Shown: positions 1 to 7,864 of the stretch, in pieces | Position numbering within the stretch: the first letter of the stretch is position 1 | How the letters are laid out: each line of letters begins with the position of its first letter | Origin: Streptococcus sp. 263_SSPC | GTDB taxonomy: Bacteria > Bacillota > Bacilli > Lactobacillales > Aerococcaceae | Assembly: GCF_001071995.1 (NCBI RefSeq) | Contig: NZ_JVNU01000022.1 | Location: 1-41,362, forward strand | Direction: 5' to 3' | Length of the DNA: 41,362 nt | The notes under the pieces: model-generated | The model's database searches: none | Told to the model about the DNA's origin: nothing | Seen by the model: only the letters and a program-made list of their open reading frames with translations | Made by a program: the position numbers and the translations under genes

Positions 1-90
1 ACAACTACAGTAGCGCCTACGACAACGGAAGCTCCAACGACAACGGAGGTACCTACAACTACAGTAGCGCCTACGACAACGGAAGCACCT
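1..90 (+). repeat. 36-bp coding block present twice (period 54 bp)
   Basis: Bases 1-36 and 55-90 are nearly identical and encode TTTVAPTTTEAP; each is followed by a related TTT-containing spacer. The array probably continues beyond the left edge. Confidence 0.75.
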
Positions 91-861
91 ACAACTACAG
101 TGGCAACTACCACAACTGAAGTGCCAACTACAACAGTAGCGACAACAGAAGCTCCAGTAGTGACAACCTCAGCTCCTGTAGTAACAGAGGCACCAGTAGT
201 AACAACATCAGCACCTGTAGTAACAGAAGCACCAGTTGTAACGACATCTGCTCCTGTAGTAACAGAAGCGCCGGTAGTGATAACCTCAGCACCTGTAGTA
301 ACAGAAGCGCCAGTAGTAACAACATCTGCCCCTGTAGTAACAGAAGCTCCGATAGTAACAACTTCAGCACCAGTGGTAACAGAAGCACCCGTAGTGACAA
401 CAGTTGCACCTACAACAACTACTACGACAACTGAGGCTCCAACTACAACTACAGCTACAACTGTGACAGAGGAGCCCACAACTACAACAGTAGCCACAAC
501 AGAACTACCAACACCAACTCCTGAGGCAGAAGTTTCAGAAACGGTAGCAACAACAGAAGCTCCTGCACCAACAGCTGTTTTAACAAATGCCGTTGAAGAC
601 AAAGTTGTAACACCAGAAACAAATACGGAAGCAACTGAGTCACGTGTGTTAGCAACAACTCTTGCTGCTAAAGCAGAACAAGCACAAGACAAAGAAGCAA
701 AAGATGCAAAAGATCCATCTCCAGCGCCCGTTGCACAAGCAGCGCCAGCAGGAGAAGACGAATTACCAAATACAGGTACTTCAATGGGAACTTTATATCT
801 GATTCTTTCAGCAGTGTTCTTAATAGGTGGCGCATTCGTATTCGCTAAAAGCAAAAAATAA
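1..861 (+). CDS. LPXTG-anchored Thr/Pro-rich repeat surface protein (C-terminal part, open at left edge)
   Basis: The reading frame is open from base 1, so the start and the whole N-terminal part lie outside the window. What is visible is low-complexity Thr/Val/Ala/Pro/Glu sequence: first blocks rich in TTT and EAP, then a 13-residue unit TEAPVVTTSAPVV repeated six times plus a partial copy, then a more acidic and Ala/Lys-rich stretch. The end is a textbook cell-wall sorting signal: LPNTG, a hydrophobic segment (about 20 residues) and a short basic tail KSKK. Sortase A would cleave between T and G and link the protein to peptidoglycan. The repeat part would act as an extended wall-spanning stalk. 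The functional head domain is not in the window, so its ligand cannot be stated. A strong terminator follows the stop. Confidence 0.93.
   Translation, partial: TTTVAPTTTEAPTTTEVPTTTVAPTTTEAPTTTVATTTTEVPTTTVATTEAPVVTTSAPVVTEAPVVTTSAPVVTEAPVVTTSAPVVTEAPVVITSAPVVTEAPVVTTSAPVVTEAPIVTTSAPVVTEAPVVTTVAPTTTTTTTEAPTTTTATTVTEEPTTTTVATTELPTPTPEAEVSETVATTEAPAPTAVLTNAVEDKVVTPETNTEATESRVLATTLAAKAEQAQDKEAKDAKDPSPAPVAQAAPAGEDELPNTGTSMGTLYLILSAVFLIGGAFVFAKSKK
145..411 (+). repeat. 39-bp tandem coding repeat, six full copies plus a partial one
   Basis: Each unit encodes TEAPVVTTSAPVV. Full units run 145-378 and a diverged 11-residue unit follows to 411. Protein identity between copies is nearly complete (one T-to-I and one V-to-I change), while third bases differ. 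This suggests selection on the protein and expansion by slippage or recombination. Copy number is likely to vary between strains. Confidence 0.9.
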
Positions 862-880
862 AATAGTTCAATAAACTAAG

Positions 881-919
881 AAGGAATTAGACAGTGAAGG
901 CTGTTTAATTCCTTTTTTT
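881..919 (+). terminator. Rho-independent terminator of the LPXTG gene
   Basis: A 14-bp stem (881-894 with 901-914, one G-U pair) closes a 6-base loop and runs into seven T. Confidence 0.93.
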
Positions 920-987
920 GCGTAGTTATTTTCAGTCTCAAGTCCCAGAGAAATCGGCCTTTAGTACCATGCCCCAAAATTAGGGAA

Positions 988-996
988 TGATACAAT
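988..996 (+). promoter_or_regulatory. Extended -10 element for xpaC-telA
   Basis: TGATACAAT fits TGnTATAAT with one change and lies 22 bases before the xpaC start. No convincing -35 is seen at 16-18 bases upstream. Confidence 0.45.
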
Positions 997-1018
997 AAGT
1001 CTATAAGGAGGGAGTACC

Positions 1019-1675
1019 ATGAAACAGTGGAATAGACTTCTCAAACTAGGGTTGTTTATCTTCTTAACACGCGCCTTTGTGAATCATATCTATGGCTCGT
1101 TTCCAAGAATGATGTTTGCATTCGTCTTTTTAGCAAGTATCTTTTTCTTCATCCTATTTCCAGAAGAAATGGGGATGAAATCAGTTTTTGGAAAGAATAA
1201 GCCGTTGGAGAAAACTTCAAGTAAGGTGCAAGAACGATATGAGCAATCAGGATTATCCAAACAAGATATCGACTATTTTAGACAAAAAATGGCAGTGGTG
1301 AAGACGCAAATTGAGGAAATTGATGAAACGATTCAAAGTTATACCAAACTACGAATTATTAGTAATCGATACAATACGACTCAAACGATGAAGGAGTATT
1401 TCAAATCTCTCGTCAAACACCCTGAAAAGCTTCCAGATGCGAACTTGTTCGTTCATACTTGTGTACCGTCGTTAAATGAAATGACGAAAGCGTACAAAGA
1501 ATTGAGTGAGCAACCTGTAAAAGGAAGCGAAACGTATCAAACGCTACAAGAATTAGGAGAAAAAATCGATCTCGTCTGTGCGACGCTGGAAGAGGATTAC
1601 TTACATTTCCAAGAAGACAGAATTAAAAAGTCAGAAGCAGAGATGGATTACGTAAACCGTACGATAAAGGAGTAG
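1019..1675 (+). CDS. xpaC: XpaC-like membrane protein
   Basis: This 218-residue protein belongs to the family annotated as '5-bromo-4-chloroindolyl phosphate hydrolysis protein' (XpaC of Bacillus). Its real biochemical activity is not established. An N-terminal hydrophobic region (about residues 8-48, with two candidate membrane segments around an RAFVNHIYGSFPR turn) is followed by a soluble, strongly charged, mostly helical part likely to form coiled coils. The start is supported by AAGGAGGGAG ending 4 bases before the ATG. The gene lies 6 bases upstream of a TelA homologue, the standard xpaC-telA pairing in Firmicutes, so the two products probably work together at the envelope. Family assignment rests on the overall pattern and the neighbour. 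Confidence 0.8.
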   Translation: MKQWNRLLKLGLFIFLTRAFVNHIYGSFPRMMFAFVFLASIFFFILFPEEMGMKSVFGKNKPLEKTSSKVQERYEQSGLSKQDIDYFRQKMAVVKTQIEEIDETIQSYTKLRIISNRYNTTQTMKEYFKSLVKHPEKLPDANLFVHTCVPSLNEMTKAYKELSEQPVKGSETYQTLQELGEKIDLVCATLEEDYLHFQEDRIKKSEAEMDYVNRTIKE

Positions 1676-1681
1676 AGAACA

Positions 1682-2884
1682 ATGACTGAAGAAAAATCAA
1701 TGGTGGATGCACTGATTCAAAACCCATTTGGAGAAGACGTAGTAAAAAATACGACGTTGCAAGATGTGGCGAGTGACTTCCCACAAGAACAAGTAGATGC
1801 TAAACGTGCGCTAGTGGATACCTTGCCAGAGAAACAACAAGAACAAGCCCGCGCACTTGCAAAACAAATCGACGAAAAGAATATGCAGGCCATTATTAGT
1901 TATGGGGCCGGCGCGCAAAAGCAGCTCGGTGAATTCTCACATTCGATGCTCGCTCATGTGCAAAATAAAGATACAGGGGAAATCGGGGATACGCTCAATG
2001 AATTGATGATGCGACTCAATGAGACGGATCCGAACGACCTTGTGGCGCAAGACTCGAATATCTTCCGCAAAATCTTTGGACGCGTGAAGAAGTCGATTTA
2101 CGAAATGCAATCGAAATACCAAGAAGTGGGCTCACAAGTCGATAAGATTGCCGTAAGATTAGACCATGAAAAAAATGGCTTATTAAACGACAACTTGTCA
2201 CTTGAACAACTGTACCAACGCAATAAGGAATTCTTCGAGGCGTTAAGTATTTATATCGCTGCTGGGGAATTGAAGATTGAAGAGTTGCAACAAAAACTTA
2301 TCCCTGAAGCGATGCAAAAGGCGCAAGAGACAGGAGACCAAATGGATGTACAAGTCGTCAATGACTTACATCAGTTCTTAGATCGTCTTGAAAAGAGAAA
2401 CCACGACTTGAAATTGACGCGTCAAATGACGATTCAACAAGCGCCACAAATTCGCTTGATTCAAAATACAAACCAAACATTAGCAGAGAAAATTCAGTCT
2501 TCAATTACGACGACGATTCCTTTATGGAAGAATCAAATTGCCATTGCGATGACATTGCTTCGCCAAAAAGATGCCGTGACAGCGCAACGTCAAGTGTCTG
2601 AAACGACGAACCAATTGATTCAAAAAAACTCTGAAATGTTGAAGATTTCTACGATTGAAACGGCTCGTGAAAACGAACGTGGAATCATCGATCTTGAAAC
2701 TCTTCAAAAGACACAACAAGACTTGATTGAAACATTAGAAGAAACTATCTTAATTCAACAAGAAGGCCGTCAAAAACGTAGAAAAGCCGAATACGAATTG
2801 ACGCAAATGGAACAAGAACTCCGCGAAAACTTACTCGTTTTAAGCCAAAAAGAAAAACGTGTGAAAGAAGAAATGCGCGGTTAA
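1682..2884 (+). CDS. TelA-like toxic anion resistance family protein
   Basis: A 400-residue soluble protein of the TelA family, linked in other bacteria to tellurite, antimicrobial and cell-wall stress tolerance; the mechanism is not known. It is almost entirely alpha-helical and rich in Gln, Glu and Lys. Family-type segments include the middle [18 protein letters not shown] region and the C-terminal half with [13 protein letters not shown]. No membrane segment or signal peptide is present. The ribosome site AAAGGAG overlaps the end of xpaC, which implies translation from the same message. A strong terminator follows. The family call is solid; a direct role in tellurite resistance here is not shown by the sequence. 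Confidence 0.88.
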   Translation: MTEEKSMVDALIQNPFGEDVVKNTTLQDVASDFPQEQVDAKRALVDTLPEKQQEQARALAKQIDEKNMQAIISYGAGAQKQLGEFSHSMLAHVQNKDTGEIGDTLNELMMRLNETDPNDLVAQDSNIFRKIFGRVKKSIYEMQSKYQEVGSQVDKIAVRLDHEKNGLLNDNLSLEQLYQRNKEFFEALSIYIAAGELKIEELQQKLIPEAMQKAQETGDQMDVQVVNDLHQFLDRLEKRNHDLKLTRQMTIQQAPQIRLIQNTNQTLAEKIQSSITTTIPLWKNQIAIAMTLLRQKDAVTAQRQVSETTNQLIQKNSEMLKISTIETARENERGIIDLETLQKTQQDLIETLEETILIQQEGRQKRRKAEYELTQMEQELRENLLVLSQKEKRVKEEMRG

Positions 2885-2893
2885 CCATGACAG

Positions 2894-2946
2894 AAATCTT
2901 TACCTTTTATTCCTGAATAAGGACTGGAGTGTAAAGATTTTTTTGT
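2894..2946 (+). terminator. Terminator of xpaC-telA
   Basis: A 10-bp stem AAATCTTTAC (2894-2903) with GTAAAGATTT (2931-2940), followed by a T-rich run. The loop is long (27 bases). Confidence 0.75.
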
Positions 2947-3007
2947 TTTTAGCTAGTGTCTGTAATGTTTCAATTCGTTAACAAAATGATAAACTTCGCC
3001 GTGAACC

Positions 3008-3036
3008 TTGATATTTTGGCTAACATTATTTAAAAT
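3008..3036 (+). promoter_or_regulatory. Sigma-A promoter for the 3077-4047 gene pair
   Basis: TTGATA (3008-3013) and TAAAAT (3031-3036) are separated by 17 bases. The first ATG with a ribosome site follows 40 bases later. Confidence 0.7.
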
Positions 3037-3076
3037 AGGATGAAAGGAAAAAATATTATTTTAATGAGGTGAAAAA

Positions 3077-3544
3077 ATGCACGTATGGGTCGTAGTTCTC
3101 GCGTTATTAGCATTAGCAGTATTTTTCTTATTCATTTCACTATTCTTAAAGGATAACCAAAATGAAGAAGAAATCGATGAATTAGCAGAAGGTTTATTAG
3201 AATTAAATCGTGAAGTATATTCATTAAAGAAAAAAATTCAAGAATTAGAAGGAACAACTGTTTACAAAGGACCATCAGTTGAACCAACTTACGAAGAAGT
3301 TCGCGCTGCAAAAGCAGCTGAAGTTCGTGTAGCTGAAAAACCAGAACCAGTAGCTGAAGAAACAGAAGCAGTGGAAGAAGTAACTGTAGAAGAATCTGGT
3401 CGCCTGCACAATGTAACAAAACAACAAATCATTACATTATTCAGCCACGGTAATTCAGTAGAATCAATTTCTGAACAATTAAACGTACCTGTTTCAACAG
3501 TACAATTGGTAATCGATAACTATTTTGAAGCAGATGCAAATTAA
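3077..3544 (+). CDS. Membrane-anchored protein with C-terminal HTH-like domain (SwrB/DUF6115-like)
   Basis: A 155-residue protein with one N-terminal membrane helix (about residues 3-24), then an acidic coiled-coil segment (about 31-60), a Glu/Val/Ala/Pro-rich disordered linker (about 68-110) and a compact C-terminal domain (about 114-151). That domain reads as helix-turn-helix: TKQQIITLFSHGNS, then VESISEQLNVPVSTVQLVID. This arrangement of membrane anchor, coil and small HTH-like tail resembles the DUF6115/SwrB-type proteins of Bacilli. The HTH should face the cytosol, so it may bind protein rather than DNA. The start is supported by GAGGTG 5 bases upstream. The next gene starts 11 bases after the stop, implying co-transcription. 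Function is unknown. Confidence 0.75.
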   Translation: MHVWVVVLALLALAVFFLFISLFLKDNQNEEEIDELAEGLLELNREVYSLKKKIQELEGTTVYKGPSVEPTYEEVRAAKAAEVRVAEKPEPVAEETEAVEEVTVEESGRLHNVTKQQIITLFSHGNSVESISEQLNVPVSTVQLVIDNYFEADAN

Positions 3545-3555
3545 GGAGGAAGAAC

Positions 3556-4047
3556 ATGAGTAAAACGAAATTTCGTTCTTTAGGAATGGGCTTCTTATTA
3601 GCAGCGTTAATTTTAGCATTGGTTACTGTGATTTGGCCTTTCGTACCACAATCATTAAAGAGCCAATTAGATGCAGTGAATTTGCCAATCGTTTCTGAAG
3701 GAGCAAATGAAGCAAGCTATAAAGCAGCTTACGAGTCTTTATTAGCTGAAAAAGAATCTGGTAGCCAAGCGTCTACATCAAGTGCTAAAGCTACTTCACA
3801 AGCTTCAACAACTGAAGCAGCAACTACACAATCTTCAAAACCTGTATCTATTACAATTGAAGAAGGCGAATCATCAAACGATGTTGCCGACAAATTAGAA
3901 AAAGCAGGCTTAGTTAAGAGTGCTAAAGAGTTCATAGATTACTTAACAACAAATAACATTGCTGATAAGATCTGGACTGGTACTTTCGAAATTAAACCAG
4001 GAAGTTCTAATGAAGAAATCGCTCGTGCAATCGGAGCGTTACAATAA
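3556..4047 (+). CDS. Secreted/membrane protein with MltG (YceG)-like N-domain only
   Basis: A 163-residue protein with an N-terminal membrane helix (about residues 9-30), a Ser/Thr/Ala-rich extracellular linker (about 68-98) and a C-terminal domain SITIEEGESSNDVADKLEKA...IKPGSSNEEIARAIG. That tail matches the small LysM-like domain found before the catalytic domain of MltG endolytic transglycosylases. MltG is usually about 340-380 residues; the whole catalytic domain and its Glu are absent here, and the gene ends cleanly with a stop and a terminator. It is therefore probably a peptidoglycan-binding or MltG-modulating protein, not an enzyme. The ribosome site AAGGAGGA is strong, and the gene follows the HTH-like membrane protein closely. 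Confidence 0.75.
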   Translation: MSKTKFRSLGMGFLLAALILALVTVIWPFVPQSLKSQLDAVNLPIVSEGANEASYKAAYESLLAEKESGSQASTSSAKATSQASTTEAATTQSSKPVSITIEEGESSNDVADKLEKAGLVKSAKEFIDYLTTNNIADKIWTGTFEIKPGSSNEEIARAIGALQ

Positions 4048-4060
4048 TAGACATGAATGA

Positions 4061-4093
4061 GTGTTACAGTCGAAGGGCTGTAACACTTTTTTT
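4061..4093 (+). terminator. Terminator after the 3077-4047 pair
   Basis: A perfect 9-bp stem GTGTTACAG (4061-4069) with CTGTAACAC (4078-4086) is followed by seven T. Confidence 0.93.
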
Positions 4094-4111
4094 GATTTAA
4101 ATTAAAGTTTT

Positions 4112-4141
4112 CTGAAAATTAGATGAAAACTGTGGTACAAT
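4112..4141 (+). promoter_or_regulatory. Promoter of pepF
   Basis: CTGAAA (4112-4117), an 18-base spacer and an extended -10, TG-G-TACAAT (4133-4141). It overlaps an in-frame ATG at 4123, which argues that translation starts downstream at 4174. Confidence 0.75.
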
Positions 4142-4173
4142 GGAAGTACGACTTTAGAAAGTGGAGTGAGAAT

Positions 4174-5967
4174 ATGATTGAAAGAAGTCAAGTAGATGTA
4201 AATCAAACATGGGACTTATCGCATTTGTTTGAAACAGAAGAAGCTTTTAACGAAGCGTTAGAAGACCTTAAAGGAAAAGTAGATGCTTTCCAAAAGGAAT
4301 ACGAAGGAAACATTACAACAGCACACCAAGTGAATGCTGGTTTAGCAACTTACCGTGCCTTATTAGAACAACGCGGTAAAATTTCTGCGTATTGCAACCT
4401 TGCAGTGAGTGCGAATACAAGAGATAAAGAAGCACAAACACGTGCTGCACAAACACGTACAGTATTAGCTGGATTAGATGCCAAATTAAGTTTCTTTGAA
4501 TCTGAATTAAGCCAATTGGATGATGCGGTATTAGAAGAAGCACGCGCGAGTAAAGAAGATGCTTTATATATCGAACGTCTCTTAGAAGATAAAAAACATT
4601 TATTATCAAAAGACGTGGAAGCAACCTTAGCTGCTCTAGGAAATACATTGGATGCTGGTTACCAAGCATACAACGATATTAAATTCAAAGACATGCACTT
4701 CCCAGACGTAGAAGCAGACGGACAAGTGATTCCGATGACATACAACAGCTTTGAAGGCCGTATGCAATCAGAACCAAATACTGCAATCCGTCGTGAAGCG
4801 TTCAAAGTATTTAGCGACACATTACGCAAATACCAACACAGCACAGCTTCAGCGTATAACACACAAATTCAAAAAGAAAAAACAATGGCAACATTGCGTG
4901 GATTCGATTCAGTGTTCGACTACTTATTAGACCGTCAAAAAGTTTCTCGTGAACTATATGACCGTCAAATCGATGTCATCATGGAAGAATTGGCGCCACA
5001 TATGCGTAAATTCGCACGCCTCATCAAAGAAATCTATCAATTAGATGAAGTACGTTATGAAGACTTGAAACTTGAAGTAGATCCAACATACGCTGCCAAA
5101 GTAACGTATGACGAAGCAAAACAATACATCTTAGAAGGGTTAGCACCTCTAGGAGAAGGTTACCTCAAGATTATGAAGGAAGCCTTCGATAACCGTTGGA
5201 TCGACTACGCTGAAACAATCGGCAAACGTACAGGTGCGTTCTGTTCATCACCTTACGGAGCAAACTCATTTATCCTAATGTTCTTTACAGAAGATATGAA
5301 TGACTGCATGACGCTTGCGCATGAATTAGGACACGCAGGTCACTTCCAATTAGCGTACAAACACCAAAATATTCTAGATGGTCGTCCAAGTATGTATTTT
5401 GTGGAAGCTCCATCAACAACCAACGAATTATTGGTTGAGTTCTACTTGAAGAACAAAGCGGGAGATGACTTACGTATGAAACGTTGGATTTCATCTCAAA
5501 TGGTCGCTAAAACGTACTATCATAACTTTGTGACTCACTTATTAGAAGCGTACTTCCAACGCGAAGTATATCGCTTAGTGGACGCAGGTAAGAGCTTAGA
5601 CGCGGATACATTGAATCGTTTATTCAAAGAAACATTGGCGAAATTCTGGGGACCAGAAGTGGTTCTTACAGAAGGCGCAGAGTTAACATGGATGCGTCAA
5701 CCGCACTACTACATGGGATTATATTCATACACTTACTCAGCTGGTTTAACAATCGGTACACAAGTGGCGAAAATGATTCAAAAAGACTCAAGTGTGGCAA
5801 ACACTTGGGTGGAAGTATTGAAGATGGGCGGAACGAAGAGCGCAGAAGAGCTTGCAAAAGCAGCAGGCGTGGATGTCTCAACAGATGCACCGCTTAAAGA
5901 TACGATTGCAACAATCGGTGACTTAATCGACGAAATCGTAGATATTACAAAACAATTGAATGCATAA
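4174..5967 (+). CDS. pepF: Oligoendopeptidase F
   Basis: An M3-family zinc metallopeptidase that cuts short peptides in the cytosol, for peptide recycling and nutrition. At 597 residues it has the normal PepF length. The zinc site is visible as LAHELGHAGH (H383-E384-x-x-H387), with the third ligand expected in the following FVEAPSTTNE segment. The C-terminal PHYYMGLYSYTYSAG stretch is typical of the family. The ATG at 4174 is preferred because AGTGGAGTGAG precedes it and the promoter -10 covers the in-frame upstream ATG at 4123. It is transcribed alone, between terminators on both sides. Confidence 0.95.
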   Translation: MIERSQVDVNQTWDLSHLFETEEAFNEALEDLKGKVDAFQKEYEGNITTAHQVNAGLATYRALLEQRGKISAYCNLAVSANTRDKEAQTRAAQTRTVLAGLDAKLSFFESELSQLDDAVLEEARASKEDALYIERLLEDKKHLLSKDVEATLAALGNTLDAGYQAYNDIKFKDMHFPDVEADGQVIPMTYNSFEGRMQSEPNTAIRREAFKVFSDTLRKYQHSTASAYNTQIQKEKTMATLRGFDSVFDYLLDRQKVSRELYDRQIDVIMEELAPHMRKFARLIKEIYQLDEVRYEDLKLEVDPTYAAKVTYDEAKQYILEGLAPLGEGYLKIMKEAFDNRWIDYAETIGKRTGAFCSSPYGANSFILMFFTEDMNDCMTLAHELGHAGHFQLAYKHQNILDGRPSMYFVEAPSTTNELLVEFYLKNKAGDDLRMKRWISSQMVAKTYYHNFVTHLLEAYFQREVYRLVDAGKSLDADTLNRLFKETLAKFWGPEVVLTEGAELTWMRQPHYYMGLYSYTYSAGLTIGTQVAKMIQKDSSVANTWVEVLKMGGTKSAEELAKAAGVDVSTDAPLKDTIATIGDLIDEIVDITKQLNA

Positions 5968-5971
5968 AATA

Positions 5972-6005
5972 AAGGTCAGCAAGGATTTTCCGTGCTGACC
6001 TTTTT
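5972..6005. terminator. Terminator between convergent pepF and manA
   Basis: A 10-bp stem AAGGTCAGCA (5972-5981) with TGCTGACCTT (5993-6002), with T at 6001-6005 for pepF. On the other strand the run after the stem is TTTATTTTAT, so it may serve manA less efficiently. Confidence 0.88.
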
Positions 6006-6014
6006 GCATTTATT

Positions 6015-6971
6015 TTATTGGTTTGACTGAGACACGATCAATTGAACGGATCCGCTAACCTGAAGTGCAGGTGTTCCAGAAGGCAGAATAAAGGAATCTG
6101 CTTTTTGGATTGGGTACTGCGTTCCGTCGACTGTGAGCGTTCCTTTTCCGTCTAACACCGTTACAAGGTGATAAGTAGAGGATAGGGCATCACTATAGTC
6201 GCCGTTGATATCGTATTTCCAAACGGTGAAGAATTTATTCTTCACAAAAGTCGTTCTCGTTCCAGTGTCAGTCGTCACTACTTGTTGATTGGTTGTTGGG
6301 ACACTGTGCGGAATGGTTGTGACATCTTTTGTTTGTTGAATATGCAGTGGACGAGGGTTGCCAGCGTCGTCGGTGCGGTTATAGTCATAGACGCGGTAAG
6401 TCGTGTCCGAATTTTGTTGCGTTTCTAGAATCACAATACCGCCACCAATGGCGTGAATTGTGCCACTTGGAACATCGAAGAAGTCGCCCGCTTTAACAGG
6501 AACTTCGGTGAATAGCTCGCTCCATGCTTCATTGTCTATTTTCTCTGCAAATTCTTCTGGAGTCAGCGCTGTATGTCCGTATACAATTTTTGCGCCTGGT
6601 TCTGCTTGAACGACATACCAGCATTCATTTTTCCCATATTCGCCTTCATGTTCCAGCGCATATTCGTCATCTGGATGCACTTGAATCGATAAGTCATCGG
6701 ACGCATCGAGTAACTTAATGAGAAGGGGAAAGCTTGCTAATTGTTGCCCATTAAAGAGTTCCGGATGGGTTTTATAGAGTTCATCTAATCCGAGTCCTGC
6801 ATATTCTGCAGGGCTTTTTATCGTTGAAATCCCATTTGGATGCGCGCTAATAATCCACGCTTCACCTGTTTTATCTGAAGGAAGAGTAAAGTTAAAGAGC
6901 GAATGCAATTTCGTCCCACCCCAGATTTTCTCTTGAAGTACGGCATTTAAAAAGATTGGTGTTGTCATCAT
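6015..6971 (-). CDS. manA: Mannose-6-phosphate isomerase, class I
   Basis: It interconverts mannose-6-phosphate and fructose-6-phosphate, feeding mannose into glycolysis. At 318 residues it is the short Gram-positive type. Zinc ligands are visible as IQVHPDD (Q97, H99), KNECWYV (E116) and GTIHAIGGG (H173). WGG near residue 18 and the later YNRTDDAGNPRPLH segment also fit. Two ATG codons are adjacent; with AGGAGG at 6976-6981 the second (6968) has the better spacing. It lies 8 bases after the GntR regulator and is almost surely in its operon. Placing manA under a regulator that faces a phospho-beta-glucosidase/PTS operon suggests mannose-6-phosphate may be a product of the imported sugar; this is inference. 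Confidence 0.93.
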   Translation of the reverse strand: MMTTPIFLNAVLQEKIWGGTKLHSLFNFTLPSDKTGEAWIISAHPNGISTIKSPAEYAGLGLDELYKTHPELFNGQQLASFPLLIKLLDASDDLSIQVHPDDEYALEHEGEYGKNECWYVVQAEPGAKIVYGHTALTPEEFAEKIDNEAWSELFTEVPVKAGDFFDVPSGTIHAIGGGIVILETQQNSDTTYRVYDYNRTDDAGNPRPLHIQQTKDVTTIPHSVPTTNQQVVTTDTGTRTTFVKNKFFTVWKYDINGDYSDALSSTYHLVTVLDGKGTLTVDGTQYPIQKADSFILPSGTPALQVSGSVQLIVSQSNQ

Positions 6972-6979
6972 CGTGCCTC

Positions 6980-7708
6980 CTATGAAGAATGTCTTAATGC
7001 GAATGAATTGAATTCAAATAGATCGTATCTGTGTCGGCTAATCGAGTACTCAAATGGAGTGCCATTGTCGAGGTAGGCCACTTGTTCTACTTCGAAGACT
7101 GGCTCCGTTGGAAGTAATTGTAAGTATTTTTGTTCATCTTCAGAACTTGGTGCCGCACGCAAGATTTTTGTGGCACTTGCGATGCGTAAGCCTAGTTTGC
7201 CTTCGATATATTGATAAATAGAGTCTAATAGAACTTCCTCGGTAATTCCTGGAATGACGCTGGTACTCATATAGGTTTGTTCTAATACATACGGTTTACC
7301 GTCGATGATGCGAAGTCTATGAATATTATAAACAGGACTTTGCAGCGGTACTTGTAATTTTTCTGCTAGAAATTCCGAGGCAAACTCTAATTTAAAATGA
7401 ATAATTTTGGATTCAACAGTAGAGTGTGAATCCTCGGAAATTTTCGTGAGCCCTTTAATATCGCGTTCTGGAACGATGAGTTTTCGCTTCGACGTGCCGC
7501 GAGAGAGGACAAAGGTACCTTGGCCACGTTTTCTGAAAATAAGCCCTTCGGAAACGAGTAAGTCTAATGCTTTCTTGACCGTCATTCGACTGCTGTTAAA
7601 TTCTTTCGTTAATGTGATTTCATCGGGTAATTGTTGGTTAATGGCGTATTCGTTATTTAAAATCTTTTCACGAATCGCATGGTAAATCTGTAAATACTTT
7701 ACGCTCAT
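6980..7708 (-). CDS. GntR/HutC-family transcriptional regulator (UTRA domain)
   Basis: A 242-residue sugar-responsive regulator. The N-terminal winged HTH (about residues 5-70) shows the GntR signature: YAINQQLPDEITLTKEFNSS, then RMTVKKALDLLVSEGLI and the wing KRGQGTFV. The C-terminal UTRA effector domain (about 90-235) includes YVLEQTYMS and FEVEQVAYLDNG. HutC-type regulators usually bind phosphorylated sugars and are released from DNA. It is divergent from the beta-glucosidase/PTS operon, with a 12-bp perfect palindrome TTGTCTAGACAA over the opposing -35. It is therefore most likely the local repressor and may also control itself and manA. AAAGGATG is the ribosome site. Confidence 0.93.
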   Translation of the reverse strand: MSVKYLQIYHAIREKILNNEYAINQQLPDEITLTKEFNSSRMTVKKALDLLVSEGLIFRKRGQGTFVLSRGTSKRKLIVPERDIKGLTKISEDSHSTVESKIIHFKLEFASEFLAEKLQVPLQSPVYNIHRLRIIDGKPYVLEQTYMSTSVIPGITEEVLLDSIYQYIEGKLGLRIASATKILRAAPSSEDEQKYLQLLPTEPVFEVEQVAYLDNGTPFEYSISRHRYDLFEFNSFALRHSS

Positions 7709-7738
7709 CGAATGTCATCCTTTCTCTAAACTAGCTAT

Positions 7739-7767
7739 ATTATAACAAATGAAGAATGAATAGGCAA
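7739..7767 (-). promoter_or_regulatory. Promoter of gntR-manA
   Basis: Read on the minus strand: TTGCCT (7767-7762), 17 bases, TATAAT (7744-7739) with TG one base before it. It is a near-consensus extended -10 promoter. Confidence 0.85.
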
Positions 7768-7797
7768 AATCGACAATTTGAATACTATTTATAAATA

Positions 7798-7809
7798 TTG
7801 TCTAGACAA
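7798..7809. promoter_or_regulatory. Probable GntR operator
   Basis: TTGTCTAGACAA is a perfect 12-bp palindrome containing GTCTAGAC, the core of many HutC-subfamily operators. It overlaps the -35 of the beta-glucosidase promoter, so bound repressor would block RNA polymerase. Confidence 0.8.
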
Positions 7810-7830
7810 ATATTAAAATTGTGATATACT
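7803..7830 (+). promoter_or_regulatory. Promoter of the beta-glucosidase/PTS operon
   Basis: TAGACA (7803-7808), a 16-base spacer and extended -10 TGA-TATACT (7822-7830). The -35 lies inside the operator palindrome. Confidence 0.8.
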
Positions 7831-7864
7831 ATACGTGAAAGAGCTTACAGAAAGGAGGTTGATT

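Noticed and set aside
128-409. Minus-strand Leu-rich ORF opposite the surface-protein repeats
   Set aside because: It only mirrors the 39-bp repeats, has no ribosome site and no independent support.
1-411. Repeat array considered as CRISPR
   Set aside because: Units are directly adjacent, in frame and coding; there are no unique spacers and no cas genes.
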